A stretch of 37,930 nt of DNA from Anaerolineae bacterium (GCA_016930015.1 JAFGHR010000009.1:1-37930); one strand, 5' to 3'; counted from the stretch's first letter, positions 16,177 through 24,087 are shown. Notes: generated by a model not told the origin, from the letters alone. A program made the numbers and translations.

Positions 16177-16569
16177 ATGGCAGACCTGCAAAAACTGGTT
16201 GAAGAACTCAGCAGCCTCACCGTTATGGAAGCAGCCGAACTCAAGACCTTGCTCGAAGAAGCATGGGGTGTTGAGGCAGCCGCCCCGATGGCCATGGGCG
16301 CGATGCCGATGATGGCTATGGGTGCCGCCGCGGTTGAAGCCGAACCCGAAGAAGAACAAACCGAGTTTGACGTCGTGCTCAAGGAATTCGGCCCCAAGAA
16401 GATCGAAGTGATCAAGGTCGTCCGCAGCCTGACCAACCTGGGCCTCAAAGAAGCCAAGGACCTGGTTGAAGGTGTTCCGAGCAATGTCATGGAAGCTGTC
16501 GGCAAAGACGCCGCCAACGACGCCAAGTCCAAACTCGAATCAGTTGGTGCCGTGGTGGAAGTCAAGTAA
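16177..16569 (+). CDS. rplL: Ribosomal protein L7/L12
   Basis: Stalk protein that recruits translation GTPases. The 130 residues have the N-terminal dimerisation helices ([19 protein letters not shown]), an Ala/Met/Gly-rich hinge (about residues 33-50), and the conserved C-terminal domain [20 protein letters not shown]...[14 protein letters not shown] at 16177 has AAAGGGA upstream. It follows rplJ by 71 bp with no hairpin between. The hinge is unusually rich in Met ([12 protein letters not shown]). Downstream is a membrane protein on the other strand, not rpoB. Confidence 0.97.
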   Translation: MADLQKLVEELSSLTVMEAAELKTLLEEAWGVEAAAPMAMGAMPMMAMGAAAVEAEPEEEQTEFDVVLKEFGPKKIEVIKVVRSLTNLGLKEAKDLVEGVPSNVMEAVGKDAANDAKSKLESVGAVVEVK

Positions 16570-16613
16570 GCGACTTACCGCGCATCTTCAACCCATTTTG
16601 ATGGGGTAATGAC

Positions 16614-16645
16614 ATGGGCGACTCCGATGATTTGGAGCCGCCCAT
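16614..16645. terminator. Stem-loop after rplL without a T run
   Basis: ATGGGCG-x-CTCC (16614-16625) pairs with GGAG-x-CGCCCAT (16634-16645): 11 pairs with one A/C mismatch and an 8-nt loop. It sits between the convergent rplL and the gene ending at 16673. No U tract follows on either strand, so it could be a factor-assisted terminator or a 3'-end stabilising hairpin. A smaller hairpin (CCCAT/ATGGG) lies just before it. Confidence 0.5.
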
Positions 16646-16672
16646 TCGATTCAGGCTAGAGGCACGCGCCCA

Positions 16673-17341
16673 CTAGTTGCCAAAATGTCTTAACCGCTCG
16701 ATCGGGTCTTCATATTGGCTGGCCGATTCTTGAGCGCGACTGGCTTCTAAGTGACGCTGGATGGCCCCGTCCAGATCACGGATAAGTTTGCTGTATTCCG
16801 GCACAATAAACAGCCACGCTTCAGAACGGCGCGAAAACAGATACGGGCTCAAAAAACGCTGCAACCGTTTTTTCGAAACAGGCCACGACTTTACCTCAAC
16901 TTCGACCGCTGTTTTGCTTAACAAGGGACGCATCAACGGCTTGCCCATGCCTTTTAACTCATCTTTGGGGAACGCCTGGGCCACTTTAACCGACTGTGCC
17001 TGCTTGATCCGTTGATAACTGACCAATCGCTGGAAAATCGGTGTCCGAATCACCAGCACATCTGCTGCACACTGGACATACGAGCGGCGCATGGCTATAC
17101 GAGCAAATAACCAGAAAGCAATCCCAACCAGGATAAAAACAACGCCGACGCCAGCCAATGCCGCAGGGCTGATTCCCTCAGTCTGCAATTTCTCAACAAA
17201 GCTCGGCAAAAAAAGCACAATTCCCAATATGATGTAAAAAATGCCAGGAGAACGGTAGCGCTTGCCCAGGTTATGATACACTAACAACGGGTGCCGGGCG
17301 CGTTCCTTATCCTCGGCAGATCGACCTGGCTGCCGGGCCAT
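16673..17341 (-). CDS. Two-TM membrane protein with PH-like cytoplasmic region
   Basis: A 222-residue protein of unknown function. After a basic N-terminus come two TM helices (about residues 33-50 and 63-82). A stretch follows with the pattern of bacterial PH-like domains (DVLVIRTPIFQRLVSYQRIKQAQ), then a basic region and a charged tail. ATG at 17341 is preceded by the near-perfect Shine-Dalgarno AGGAGGTGATT, the strongest in the window, which rules out the in-frame GTG at 17347 inside it. It is divergent from the gene at 17518. High translation and membrane-bound PH-like topology suggest a scaffold or lipid-contacting role (inference). Confidence 0.83.
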   Translation of the reverse strand: MARQPGRSAEDKERARHPLLVYHNLGKRYRSPGIFYIILGIVLFLPSFVEKLQTEGISPAALAGVGVVFILVGIAFWLFARIAMRRSYVQCAADVLVIRTPIFQRLVSYQRIKQAQSVKVAQAFPKDELKGMGKPLMRPLLSKTAVEVEVKSWPVSKKRLQRFLSPYLFSRRSEAWLFIVPEYSKLIRDLDGAIQRHLEASRAQESASQYEDPIERLRHFGN

Positions 17342-17454
17342 AATCACCTCCTAAAAACCGTCTATCCCAGATAATAAGTTCCAGACAATAAAGACTAAAC
17401 GCAGTCTACACCACAACGGAACATGCCGCCAGAAACACCAGTACTCAAGGTAGA

Positions 17455-17484
17455 TAGACGGCGTATTATTATTTCCCTATACTA
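17455..17484 (+). promoter_or_regulatory. Possible promoter of the 17518 gene
   Basis: TAGACG (17455-17460) and TATACT (17479-17484) are separated by 18 bp, followed by an AT-rich stretch and the gene start 34 bp later. The -10 is good and the -35 moderate. The rest of the 176-bp divergent gap (17342-17517) contains no gene or obvious repeat. Confidence 0.4.
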
Positions 17485-17517
17485 ATAATATATGGGTAGA
17501 GACAAAGAGTGGGTGAT

Positions 17518-18630
17518 ATGACTACCATTCCTGCCGCAGATATAGAAATTCGCATACGTGATGGTATCTGGGAACTGCTGCCATCGGGAGACACACTTTC
17601 GACTCGCCCGCTTTTCCGGGTGCTGCGCGGATCGGGTGTGATGGAATACACGCCAGCTTTTGGCGCGTCACACAAGCTGCCAGGAACCGTGTTGTCCATT
17701 GAATATATTCGATCGGTTGTGGTCGGATATGAAAAAAAGTCACAATGCTGGTTGTTGGGTTTTCAGATGGCCCGCAGCGCAACTGAAAAAGTGCGTTGGA
17801 TGGAATTGGTATCCTGGCCATCTGGCGATAATACGCTGTATGCGGCTTCAGCCCAACAGGCCGGGCGCGCGCTGGCCGAATATGTGGGGTGCCCATTAAA
17901 AATCTTCGGGGCAAAAAAGTTCGTACAGCAGTCAGACTCCAGCCCTGGTCGCAGTGGTGTCACGGGGCCGCTTGTGCCGCACAAACGCGAGGACATCGGA
18001 CCACAACAAGTCAAGTTGATGGCGCAGTCGGTCAAATTACCGCTCGAATATCCTAATATGTGGCTGGGGCATGCGCGGTCAGGGGTAACCCTGCGGCTGG
18101 CCAAAGAAGCCTCTGAGAAAAAACACGGCGGTGTTACACCATCGTTTAACCAGTGTGTGATCGATCCCAAAGACGGCGCGATTCGCCTGCTGCCGCCAAC
18201 CGGTCTGTTAGGAACGTTTTTCGGCGGCCAACAGGGGCGGGTCGTTAAGACTCACGAAGTCCGGAATGTCGAACTGCGCCACTCGGTCACACACGAATAC
18301 GTGCCCCAGCAAGAGGGCAGCGGGGTTATAACCGAAGTCACGTATACGATCCACAGTTGGGATATCTACCTGACGCTGCCCGATGAATCGCTGCTGTTGG
18401 CGCAAACCAGCCACACGACCAGCAGTGAGCTGACACGTCACCGCGCGATGGCTGGTAATAAGTTCGCCGTGGACACGGAAGCCGGAATCGCGTACCTGCG
18501 CAAGCACCAGGCCGACCAGGAAGCATATGATACTGCCATTGGCTGGGCTGATGGGGCGGCCATGGTTATCGCCAGTGCGCTTGGTGTGCGCCTGGTAAAA
18601 ACTGAAATCGACAATAACTCAAGCGCCTAA
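17518..18630 (+). CDS. Soluble protein of unknown function, possible tandem PH-like domains
   Basis: A 370-residue protein from ATG 17518 (GTG 17509 is in frame and possible). I do not recognise a family. It has no signal peptide or TM helix. Both halves share a layout: a beta-rich start, a strand with E-x-V/I-R-x-V (EYIRSVVV near residue 64; HEVRNVEL near 244), a Trp-containing strand, a two-strand turn (SWPSGDNTLYAAS; TLPDESLLLAQT), and a closing amphipathic helix ending in LG-V-L or VGCPLKI. This looks like an internal duplication of a roughly 100-residue PH-like fold, with a linker around residues 145-215. This is pattern inference only. It converges on treS with a 7-bp gap. Confidence 0.8.
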   Translation: MTTIPAADIEIRIRDGIWELLPSGDTLSTRPLFRVLRGSGVMEYTPAFGASHKLPGTVLSIEYIRSVVVGYEKKSQCWLLGFQMARSATEKVRWMELVSWPSGDNTLYAASAQQAGRALAEYVGCPLKIFGAKKFVQQSDSSPGRSGVTGPLVPHKREDIGPQQVKLMAQSVKLPLEYPNMWLGHARSGVTLRLAKEASEKKHGGVTPSFNQCVIDPKDGAIRLLPPTGLLGTFFGGQQGRVVKTHEVRNVELRHSVTHEYVPQQEGSGVITEVTYTIHSWDIYLTLPDESLLLAQTSHTTSSELTRHRAMAGNKFAVDTEAGIAYLRKHQADQEAYDTAIGWADGAAMVIASALGVRLVKTEIDNNSSA

Positions 18631-18637
18631 CAGCGGC

Positions 18638-20296
18638 TCAAAATTGCAGCCAGTGAAACGCGTAGGGAGCCAAATTAACCGGATACTGGCCGTCTTGCAC
18701 AGGCGGCCAGACCTCGTTTTTGAGCACATCGCGCGGCGTTTTTCCCATATAGGCGGTTAAATCCAACATGGTTTGCTGGTTTTCGCCGGTCAGGTTGGCC
18801 AACACCAGCATACATTCACCCTCACCCGACGGCGCGTAATCATCCTGGCTGCCGTCCATCTGCCGCCAATACGCTAACACGGCCTCGTTTTCGGGTAGTG
18901 CAAATGCAAACGTACCGCGCCCAAACGCGCAAAATCGTTTGCGTACCCTGAGCATATGCCGGAGCGTGTTCCACAACGAGTCCGGGTCCACTTTTTGCTG
19001 CTGCACGTTGAGATGCTGGTAACCAAATACATCGTCATCCAACACCGCTTCGTATAGTGTGTCAGCATCCGAAAAGCCGCCGTGTTTGGTGTTTTTCCAC
19101 TGCATCGGTGTACGAAGACCATTCCGGTCATGCCGCCACACATCATCACCCATGCCGATCTCATCACCGTAATAGATAATGGGCGCGCCGGGCAGTGAAA
19201 ACAACAGCGCGTTGAGCAGTTCGATCTGGCGGCGATCATTGTCCAACAGCGAAGCCAGGCGGCGGCGAATCCCCAGGTTTTGACGCATACGCGGCTCTGG
19301 CGCGTACTGCTCCCACATAAACTGGCGTTCTTCCTCGGTGACCATCTCAAGTGTCAGTTCGTCATGATTGCGCAGAAAAATACACCACTGCGCCAGCGCA
19401 GGTATTTCGGGCGTGCGCTGCAAAATGTCAACAATACATTTCCGGCTGCGCTGCTTGAGCGCCATGTACAGGCGGGGCATCAGCGGGAAATGAAACGCCA
19501 TGTTAAATTCGTCGTTATCGCCAAAGTATGGGCGTACATCCTCAGGCCATTGGTTTGCTTCCGCCAGCAAAATACGGCCCGGCCATCTATTGTCAACGTG
19601 CGCACGCATCCGTTTGATGTAGTCATGTGTTTCAGGGAGATTTTCGCAGTTCGTGCCCTCGCGCTCAATGAGGTACGGCGCGGCGTCTACCCGGAAACCG
19701 TCAATGCCCAGGTCCAGCCAATAGGTGATAATGTCTAACATCTCCTGCTGAACGTCGGGATTGTCGTAATTCAAATCGGGCTGCTGGCTGTAAAACCGGT
19801 GCCAGTAGTATTCGGCGGTTGTTTCATCATATGTCCAATTTGACGTTTCGGTGTCAATAAAAATGATGCGGGCGTGGCGGTATTTCTGGTCGGTTTCACT
19901 CCACACATACCAGCTCCGTTTGGGTGACTCTTTGGAAGACCGGGATTCGATAAACCAGGGATGTTGATCGGACGTATGGTTAACAACAATATCGACAATA
20001 ATGTACATCCCGCGCGCGTGCAGGCCATCGACAACGGCTTTAAAATCGTCCAGTGTGCCGTAATCCTCGTGAATGCCGTAATAGTCGGCGACGTCGTAGC
20101 CATCATCGACTAACGGGGAAGGGAAAATAGGCAGCAGCCAGACACAGTCAACACCCAATTCCTGCAAATAATCCAGTTCTGCCAACAGCCCTTTAAAATC
20201 ACCGTGCCCGTCGCCATTACCATCACGAAACGCACGAACATACAACTCGTAGAACACAGCATCTTTGTACCAGGTGGGATTGTCGTACAGCAGCAT
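18638..20296 (-). CDS. treS: Trehalose synthase (maltose alpha-D-glucosyltransferase)
   Basis: Cytoplasmic GH13 enzyme that interconverts maltose and trehalose. The 552 residues match stand-alone TreS length, with no maltokinase fusion. Catalytic motifs: DIVVNH (102-107), GFRVDAA with nucleophile Asp204, LLAEANQW with acid/base Glu246, and RNHDELTLE with His311/Asp312. The TreS-specific stretches MPRLYMAL, EERQFMW, NLGIRRRLASLL and YYGDEIGMGDD are all present. The start is ATG 20296, with GGAAGG 5 bp upstream. The open frame runs on to 20461, but that part overlaps the promoter and an operator-like dyad. Together with the GlgB at 26108 it suggests trehalose/glycogen-type alpha-glucan metabolism. 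Confidence 0.95.
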   Translation of the reverse strand: MLLYDNPTWYKDAVFYELYVRAFRDGNGDGHGDFKGLLAELDYLQELGVDCVWLLPIFPSPLVDDGYDVADYYGIHEDYGTLDDFKAVVDGLHARGMYIIVDIVVNHTSDQHPWFIESRSSKESPKRSWYVWSETDQKYRHARIIFIDTETSNWTYDETTAEYYWHRFYSQQPDLNYDNPDVQQEMLDIITYWLDLGIDGFRVDAAPYLIEREGTNCENLPETHDYIKRMRAHVDNRWPGRILLAEANQWPEDVRPYFGDNDEFNMAFHFPLMPRLYMALKQRSRKCIVDILQRTPEIPALAQWCIFLRNHDELTLEMVTEEERQFMWEQYAPEPRMRQNLGIRRRLASLLDNDRRQIELLNALLFSLPGAPIIYYGDEIGMGDDVWRHDRNGLRTPMQWKNTKHGGFSDADTLYEAVLDDDVFGYQHLNVQQQKVDPDSLWNTLRHMLRVRKRFCAFGRGTFAFALPENEAVLAYWRQMDGSQDDYAPSGEGECMLVLANLTGENQQTMLDLTAYMGKTPRDVLKNEVWPPVQDGQYPVNLAPYAFHWLQF

Positions 20297-20330
20297 TCGA
20301 TCCTTCCGAATAGATATAATAATCCTGCCG

Positions 20331-20388
20331 CCTATCGATGGCACATACCGATAGGCCAACAGGATACAACCATTCCATCCGCTGTCAA
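20331..20388 (-). promoter_or_regulatory. treS promoter with operator-like dyad at the start site
   Basis: On the minus strand, a perfect TTGACA (complement of 20383-20388) is followed after 16 bp by TATCCT (complement of 20361-20366). The predicted start near 20354 falls at the edge of a dyad with perfect 7-bp arms CCTATCG and CGATAGG (20349-20355 and 20331-20337) and an 11-bp centre. A symmetric site spanning about +1 to +25 is a classic repressor position. The treS ribosome site and ATG follow 35 bp later. Confidence 0.65.
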
Positions 20389-20396
20389 ACTCACAA

Positions 20397-20419
20397 CACA
20401 GCGCCGGTTCGGCGCTGTG
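20397..20419. terminator. Strong stem-loop between the FHA gene and treS
   Basis: Perfect 10-bp arms CACAGCGCCG / CGGCGCTGTG with a 3-nt loop, 42 bp beyond the FHA stop codon and just upstream of the treS -35 box. On the minus strand it is followed by TTGTGAGTTT, a broken T-rich tract. It is probably a weak intrinsic terminator insulating treS from the FHA gene. Confidence 0.55.
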
Positions 20420-20461
20420 ACATGTCGCGTGGCGATAATAATAATCGATTTTGGGGGACAA

Positions 20462-20956
20462 TCAAGCGAAATTTACACGAATAACCATTCTGCCTAGCCG
20501 CAGCTCATCACCATCTCTCAAAATGCGTGCCTGATGAGCGATTAACTTCTGCCCGTTGATGTGGGTTGAGTTCGCACTGCCTAAGTCCATGACCTTGATG
20601 GCATCGTCGTCAACCAGAATCGATGCGTGTCGCCGGGACACACCGTAGTCTCGCGCATCGTACGGTTCCAGATCGATGTCGGGAATCTCGTCATTTTCGG
20701 TATCATAACGTCCGACAATCATATAATCCAGCAAGTCAACAATAAGGGGTTCACTATGACCGCGCACATGAAAGAGCAACTTACGGTCAAGCCCCAAACG
20801 CGCAGTTCCCCACCGTGGGCTGGAGGCTTCCCGCGAGGGTTCTAAATGCCGGGTGGTACCGTCGAGGGCCTGGTCGGGTCTGAGCAACCAACCACAGCTA
20901 AGGCAAAATGCTTCACCCTCAGGGTTTGCGTAACCACAGTGGGGGCACCTGTTCAC
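20462..20956 (-). CDS. Zinc-ribbon and FHA domain protein
   Basis: Cytoplasmic protein of about 164 residues. An N-terminal zinc ribbon (CPHCG...CLSCG, four Cys within the first ~25 residues) is joined by a basic linker to a C-terminal FHA domain. The FHA hallmarks are MIVGR, SRRHA, and D-x-GSANSTHINGQ near the C-terminus. FHA domains bind phosphothreonine peptides, so it should read out a Ser/Thr kinase; no such kinase is in the window. The start is GTG 20956, because AAAGGTGATT lies directly upstream and the zinc ribbon then begins at residue 4. The open frame extends to 21064 but over the promoter. Confidence 0.88.
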   Translation of the reverse strand: MNRCPHCGYANPEGEAFCLSCGWLLRPDQALDGTTRHLEPSREASSPRWGTARLGLDRKLLFHVRGHSEPLIVDLLDYMIVGRYDTENDEIPDIDLEPYDARDYGVSRRHASILVDDDAIKVMDLGSANSTHINGQKLIAHQARILRDGDELRLGRMVIRVNFA

Positions 20957-20995
20957 CGCAATCACCTTTCCGACTACATACCGTCTATTTACACC

Positions 20996-21025
20996 AGTAT
21001 ACATGAAGGATATATGGCGACACAA
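20996..21025 (-). promoter_or_regulatory. Promoter of the FHA gene
   Basis: On the minus strand, TTGTGT (complement of 21020-21025) and TATACT (complement of 20996-21001) lie 18 bp apart, about 40 bp upstream of the chosen GTG start. This supports the shorter protein. The gap up to 21147 holds nothing else that I can see. Confidence 0.5.
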
Positions 21026-21147
21026 CCAGCACAGGCTATTCTCAATTATTGAATACAGCATCATTTAACAATAAATAAACATATCCCATTCTGATCAAGG
21101 TATCATATTCCGGTCATCAAAGCGAGGCACATGGCTCAGGCGGTTGG

Positions 21148-22017
21148 TTAGCTGGCAGCGGGCACAATAAACCCAAACGTGCTGCCTTTGTCCGGTTCAC
21201 TTTCATAAAAAAATTCACCGCCGAGCAGATCGATGAAGCCTATCGCAATCGGCAGCCCCAGGCCATGCCCCTTAAATGACCGTACCAGCTCACTATCCGC
21301 ACGCCAAAACAGCTCGCCAATGTGTGTTTGTTCTTCTGCGGTCATGCCGATTCCAGTGTCGATCACCGACACTTTGAGCGTGCCATCGCCGCCTTGGGCC
21401 CGTACCGTGATCTCACCCCCATCTGGCGTGTACTGCAATGCATTGGTAACCAGTTTTTGAAGCACCTGCGCTAACCGGGCGCTGTCCAGATTTAACAGGG
21501 GAAGCCCGGACGGTGTATCAAAGGTCAATATATGGTTATGTTCTTCCGCCAGACTACGGGTATCTTTTTCGACCTGCATCGCGATATTTTTGTACATGTC
21601 CATTTTGGCATCAGGGCGCATCCGGCCCGACGACAGTTTGCTAATATCGCTAATATCGCTAACAAGATGCTCCATACGGATCACGTTCGACCGGACAATC
21701 TCGACAAACTGCTGCTGCATCTCGTTCAGTTCACCCACCACGTTTTTCGCCAACATGTCAGAATACCCGCGAATGCTCGTCATCGGCACGCGAATTTCAT
21801 GAACCATAACCGACACAAATTTGGCATTTTGGGAAATGATATCCTCGACCGTCTGGCGAAGCGCTGGCGCATCTTGCCCCTCGCCCAGGCGTTGGGCCGT
21901 GATCAATAACCGGTCAAGCTCATCCAGTTTAGTTTTTAACGCGCCGTCGGCCTGCTGCTGCATGTCGCTTACCAGTTGGCGGGCTGTCGCCAGTGGGCTG
22001 GTCTGCGTGTCGCTCAT
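21148..22017 (-). CDS. Soluble sensor histidine kinase
   Basis: Cytoplasmic two-component kinase of 289 residues with no TM helix. Residues 1-65 are charged and helical, probably coiled coil, and no PAS or GAF domain is visible. The H box HEIRVPMTSIRGY has His73. The ATPase part has N box NALQYTPDGG, G1 DTGIGM and G2 GHGLGLPIA. Val-Pro-Met replaces the commoner Thr-Pro-Leu after the histidine. No response regulator is nearby, so its partner is elsewhere. Its ATG overlaps the stop codon of the PIG-L gene (ATGA), so the two are translationally coupled. The signal is unknown. Confidence 0.92.
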   Translation of the reverse strand: MSDTQTSPLATARQLVSDMQQQADGALKTKLDELDRLLITAQRLGEGQDAPALRQTVEDIISQNAKFVSVMVHEIRVPMTSIRGYSDMLAKNVVGELNEMQQQFVEIVRSNVIRMEHLVSDISDISKLSSGRMRPDAKMDMYKNIAMQVEKDTRSLAEEHNHILTFDTPSGLPLLNLDSARLAQVLQKLVTNALQYTPDGGEITVRAQGGDGTLKVSVIDTGIGMTAEEQTHIGELFWRADSELVRSFKGHGLGLPIAIGFIDLLGGEFFYESEPDKGSTFGFIVPAAS

Positions 22018-22853
22018 AATCCTTTTTCCCCTTTGATATAATGCGCCAGATAGTCCGGCTGCCAGAAACGTTCTGCATAGTGCCCTCGACCCACCCGGAC
22101 AGCGTATTGACGCACGGCTTCTTCCATCACCTTGACATCAGCCCAAAAGGTGCTGATTTGCGATTCATAACAGGCAATCGCGGCTATTTTTGTGTCCAGC
22201 GTCGTCTGACTCATGGGTCTGACGATCGGTGTCATGGGAACACCACAGGCCGCCAGCGCCGTTTCGATCACGTGAGCACCTTCTGCACTGTAAGGATACT
22301 CTTCGTAGAAAAAAACGGCTACTTCATTATGTGTGTGAAACCATTCTAACACCATATCGCGCACCAGTTGGTGATCAACATGGGCGCCAGCACCTAACGG
22401 GGCATATACCGTTTGGGCTGTTTTTAAGCGGTTGGTCACCGTGTGCACGTGCTGTAACACCGGATCGTGAGGGCTGATCACACCAAACAACGCGCCCAGG
22501 TCCGGATAAAGCAGCGTCCCCTGCCCATCTGTGCGATAGAGCGCGTCCGGAAACGGTCCCCACTGCACCGCGCTGCCCAAGTGATCGAGTGCACGTTGAT
22601 CCTCGGTGCGGCGGCCCGGTGCAGGATCGGCACCAAGCTGCCAACGCACAATATGCTCCTCAACAAACGGGTGAGGCGGCACATCCGGCGGCATGTCGGC
22701 AGCCATTACGGTTAGCACCGTCACCGACTCGCCGTGTTGTACCAGTTGAGCCAACCACCCCCCGCAGCTTAATACAACGTCATCGGCGTGTGGAGACAAA
22801 AACAGGTGCATTTGTCCATTCTTCCCATCATCTGACCACTCACGCTGCTCCAT
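22014..22853 (-). CDS. PIG-L/LmbE family N-deacetylase-like protein
   Basis: Probable zinc-dependent deacetylase acting on an N-acetylglucosaminyl compound. The LmbE motif is seen as LSPHADDVVLSCGG (PHxDD type), and the second metal site as GAHVDHQLVRD in the middle. About 280 residues, normal for the family. ATG 22853 is used; ATG 22811, preceded by GGGAAG, would start the protein at MHLFLSPHADD as in many homologues and may be the true start. Family members act on GlcNAc-PI, mycothiol or bacillithiol precursors, or antibiotics; nothing here selects among them. Coupled to the histidine kinase downstream. Confidence 0.88.
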   Translation of the reverse strand: MEQREWSDDGKNGQMHLFLSPHADDVVLSCGGWLAQLVQHGESVTVLTVMAADMPPDVPPHPFVEEHIVRWQLGADPAPGRRTEDQRALDHLGSAVQWGPFPDALYRTDGQGTLLYPDLGALFGVISPHDPVLQHVHTVTNRLKTAQTVYAPLGAGAHVDHQLVRDMVLEWFHTHNEVAVFFYEEYPYSAEGAHVIETALAACGVPMTPIVRPMSQTTLDTKIAAIACYESQISTFWADVKVMEEAVRQYAVRVGRGHYAERFWQPDYLAHYIKGEKGL

Positions 22854-22869
22854 ACCCACATGTAATCAT

Positions 22870-22902
22870 AACACCCTGGCTTGCCAAACCGGCCAGGGTG
22901 TT
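22870..22902. terminator. Stem-loop after the FabH-like gene
   Basis: An 11-bp stem: ACACCCTGGC (22871-22880) pairs with GCCAGGGTGT (22892-22901) plus one outer A-T pair, around an 11-nt loop. It lies in the 80-bp gap between the ketosynthase and the PIG-L gene, both on the minus strand. The tract downstream on the minus strand (TATGATTA) is AT-rich rather than a pure T run, so termination may be partial. Confidence 0.6.
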
Positions 22903-22933
22903 GGTTAAATTATCGATCAATCGCGCACAACGG

Positions 22934-24070
22934 TTATTTTTTCTTGCGGCGCTGGTAGAGGAATGTGTACAACGGCAGCAAAGCCGACTGGGCCGTATCC
23001 ACTACCGCATCCGAGGTCCGGCGGGCCAGGTGACGCGCGCGCGCCATCGAAAACAGGCTGTGCGCCGCGCTAATTTCACTCGTCCCCATCTGGACAACGA
23101 CCGATGCCCAGGTCATCCCGGCCCCGATCGCACACATGGCCACCAGATCACCATCCTTCAAGCGCCCTTCCTCGATGGCCTCAACCATGGCCAGCGGAAC
23201 CGATGCCGCCGAGGTGTTGCCGTAGCGCTCCAGGTTCATATACACCTTGTCGATCGGCACACGCATATGGCGCGCCGCGGCCTCGATAATACGGGCATTC
23301 GCCTGGTGGGGAATAAACAGGTCGATGTCATCCGGCGTGAGGCCCGCCTGGTAAATGGAACGCTTGAACGAGCCGGACAACGTCCGCACGGCGAACTTAA
23401 ACACGTTCTGGCCATCCATACGTATGTACTGGCGGCGCTCGTCAATCGTCTTTTGCGCAAGCGGTGACGTTGATCCGCCGTCAGGTACGTACATGTACAT
23501 CGCCCCGGCGCCATCCGATCCCAGTTCGTATGACAGCACGCCGCCCGGCTCATCGCTGGCTTCAATCACCGTTGCCGCCGCCGCGTCACCAAACAAAACG
23601 CACGTGGTACGGTCGGTAAAGTCAACGGCAAACGAGATAATTTCCACGCCAACGACCAAAATCCGGTTGTACATGCCGCTGAAAATAAACTGGCTGGCTG
23701 TTGTCAGCGCATAGACCCAGCCCGAACAGCCCGCCACCAGTGAAAACGCGCCACACTCTGCCCCCAGCATATCCTGAACCTGGCTGGCAACCGATGGCAG
23801 CAGGTAGTCCGGGGACGATGTCGCCACAATGATCAAGTCCAGGTCTTTGGCCGTAATTCCAGCGACCTCAAGCGCTTGTTCAGAAGCAGCGACCGACATG
23901 CTAGACGCCGTATCATGTTCACCGCGAATACGACGTTCCTTGATACCGGTACGCGTTGTAATCCATTCGTCACTGGTATCAACCATCTGGGATAAATCCT
24001 GGTTGGTCAGCACGTGTTCCGGCACATATTTGCCCCAACCGGTGATTTTGGCGTAACGCTCATGTATCAT
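22934..24070 (-). CDS. 3-oxoacyl-ACP synthase III (FabH-like) with basic C-terminal extension
   Basis: Thiolase-fold condensing enzyme that would start fatty-acid or related acyl chain synthesis. The catalytic triad is Cys115 (AGCSGW), His255 (IPHQANAR) and Asn285 (YGNTSAAS). The N-terminus (YAKITGWGKYVPEHVLTN, DTSDEWI-x-TRTGI-x-ERR) is typical of FabH. Residues ~331-378 extend past the usual end, with a basic, partly hydrophobic tail (SMARARHLARR... LLPLYTFLYQRRKKK) that could attach to membrane. No acpP, fabD or fabF is nearby, so a specialised role is possible. ATG 24070 has no standard ribosome site, only a G8 run about 10 nt upstream. Confidence 0.92.
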   Translation of the reverse strand: MIHERYAKITGWGKYVPEHVLTNQDLSQMVDTSDEWITTRTGIKERRIRGEHDTASSMSVAASEQALEVAGITAKDLDLIIVATSSPDYLLPSVASQVQDMLGAECGAFSLVAGCSGWVYALTTASQFIFSGMYNRILVVGVEIISFAVDFTDRTTCVLFGDAAAATVIEASDEPGGVLSYELGSDGAGAMYMYVPDGGSTSPLAQKTIDERRQYIRMDGQNVFKFAVRTLSGSFKRSIYQAGLTPDDIDLFIPHQANARIIEAAARHMRVPIDKVYMNLERYGNTSAASVPLAMVEAIEEGRLKDGDLVAMCAIGAGMTWASVVVQMGTSEISAAHSLFSMARARHLARRTSDAVVDTAQSALLPLYTFLYQRRKKK

Positions 24071-24079
24071 GAGAAAAGT

Positions 24080-24087
24080 CCCCCCCC
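24080..24087. repeat. C8/G8 homopolymer before the FabH-like gene
   Basis: Eight consecutive C on the plus strand (G on the coding strand) centred about 13 nt upstream of the FabH-like ATG, where a Shine-Dalgarno sequence would be. Homopolymers of this length can slip, so the spacing or strength of the ribosome site could vary. Sequencing error in run length is also possible. Confidence 0.6.

Noticed and set aside
16591..16607. Small hairpin CCCAT/ATGGG after rplL
   Set aside because: Only five pairs and no T run; too weak to list as a separate terminator.
20297..20461. 55-residue N-terminal extension of treS
   Set aside because: It covers the consensus promoter and the dyad, and its residues (several Cys and Tyr) have no counterpart in trehalose synthases. 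A good GGAAGG site precedes ATG 20296.
21640..21657. Two tandem 9-bp repeats (GCTAATATC) in the histidine kinase gene
   Set aside because: They code for the normal S-D-I-S-D-I part of the phosphoacceptor helix, and the alignment to the family pattern shows no insertion.
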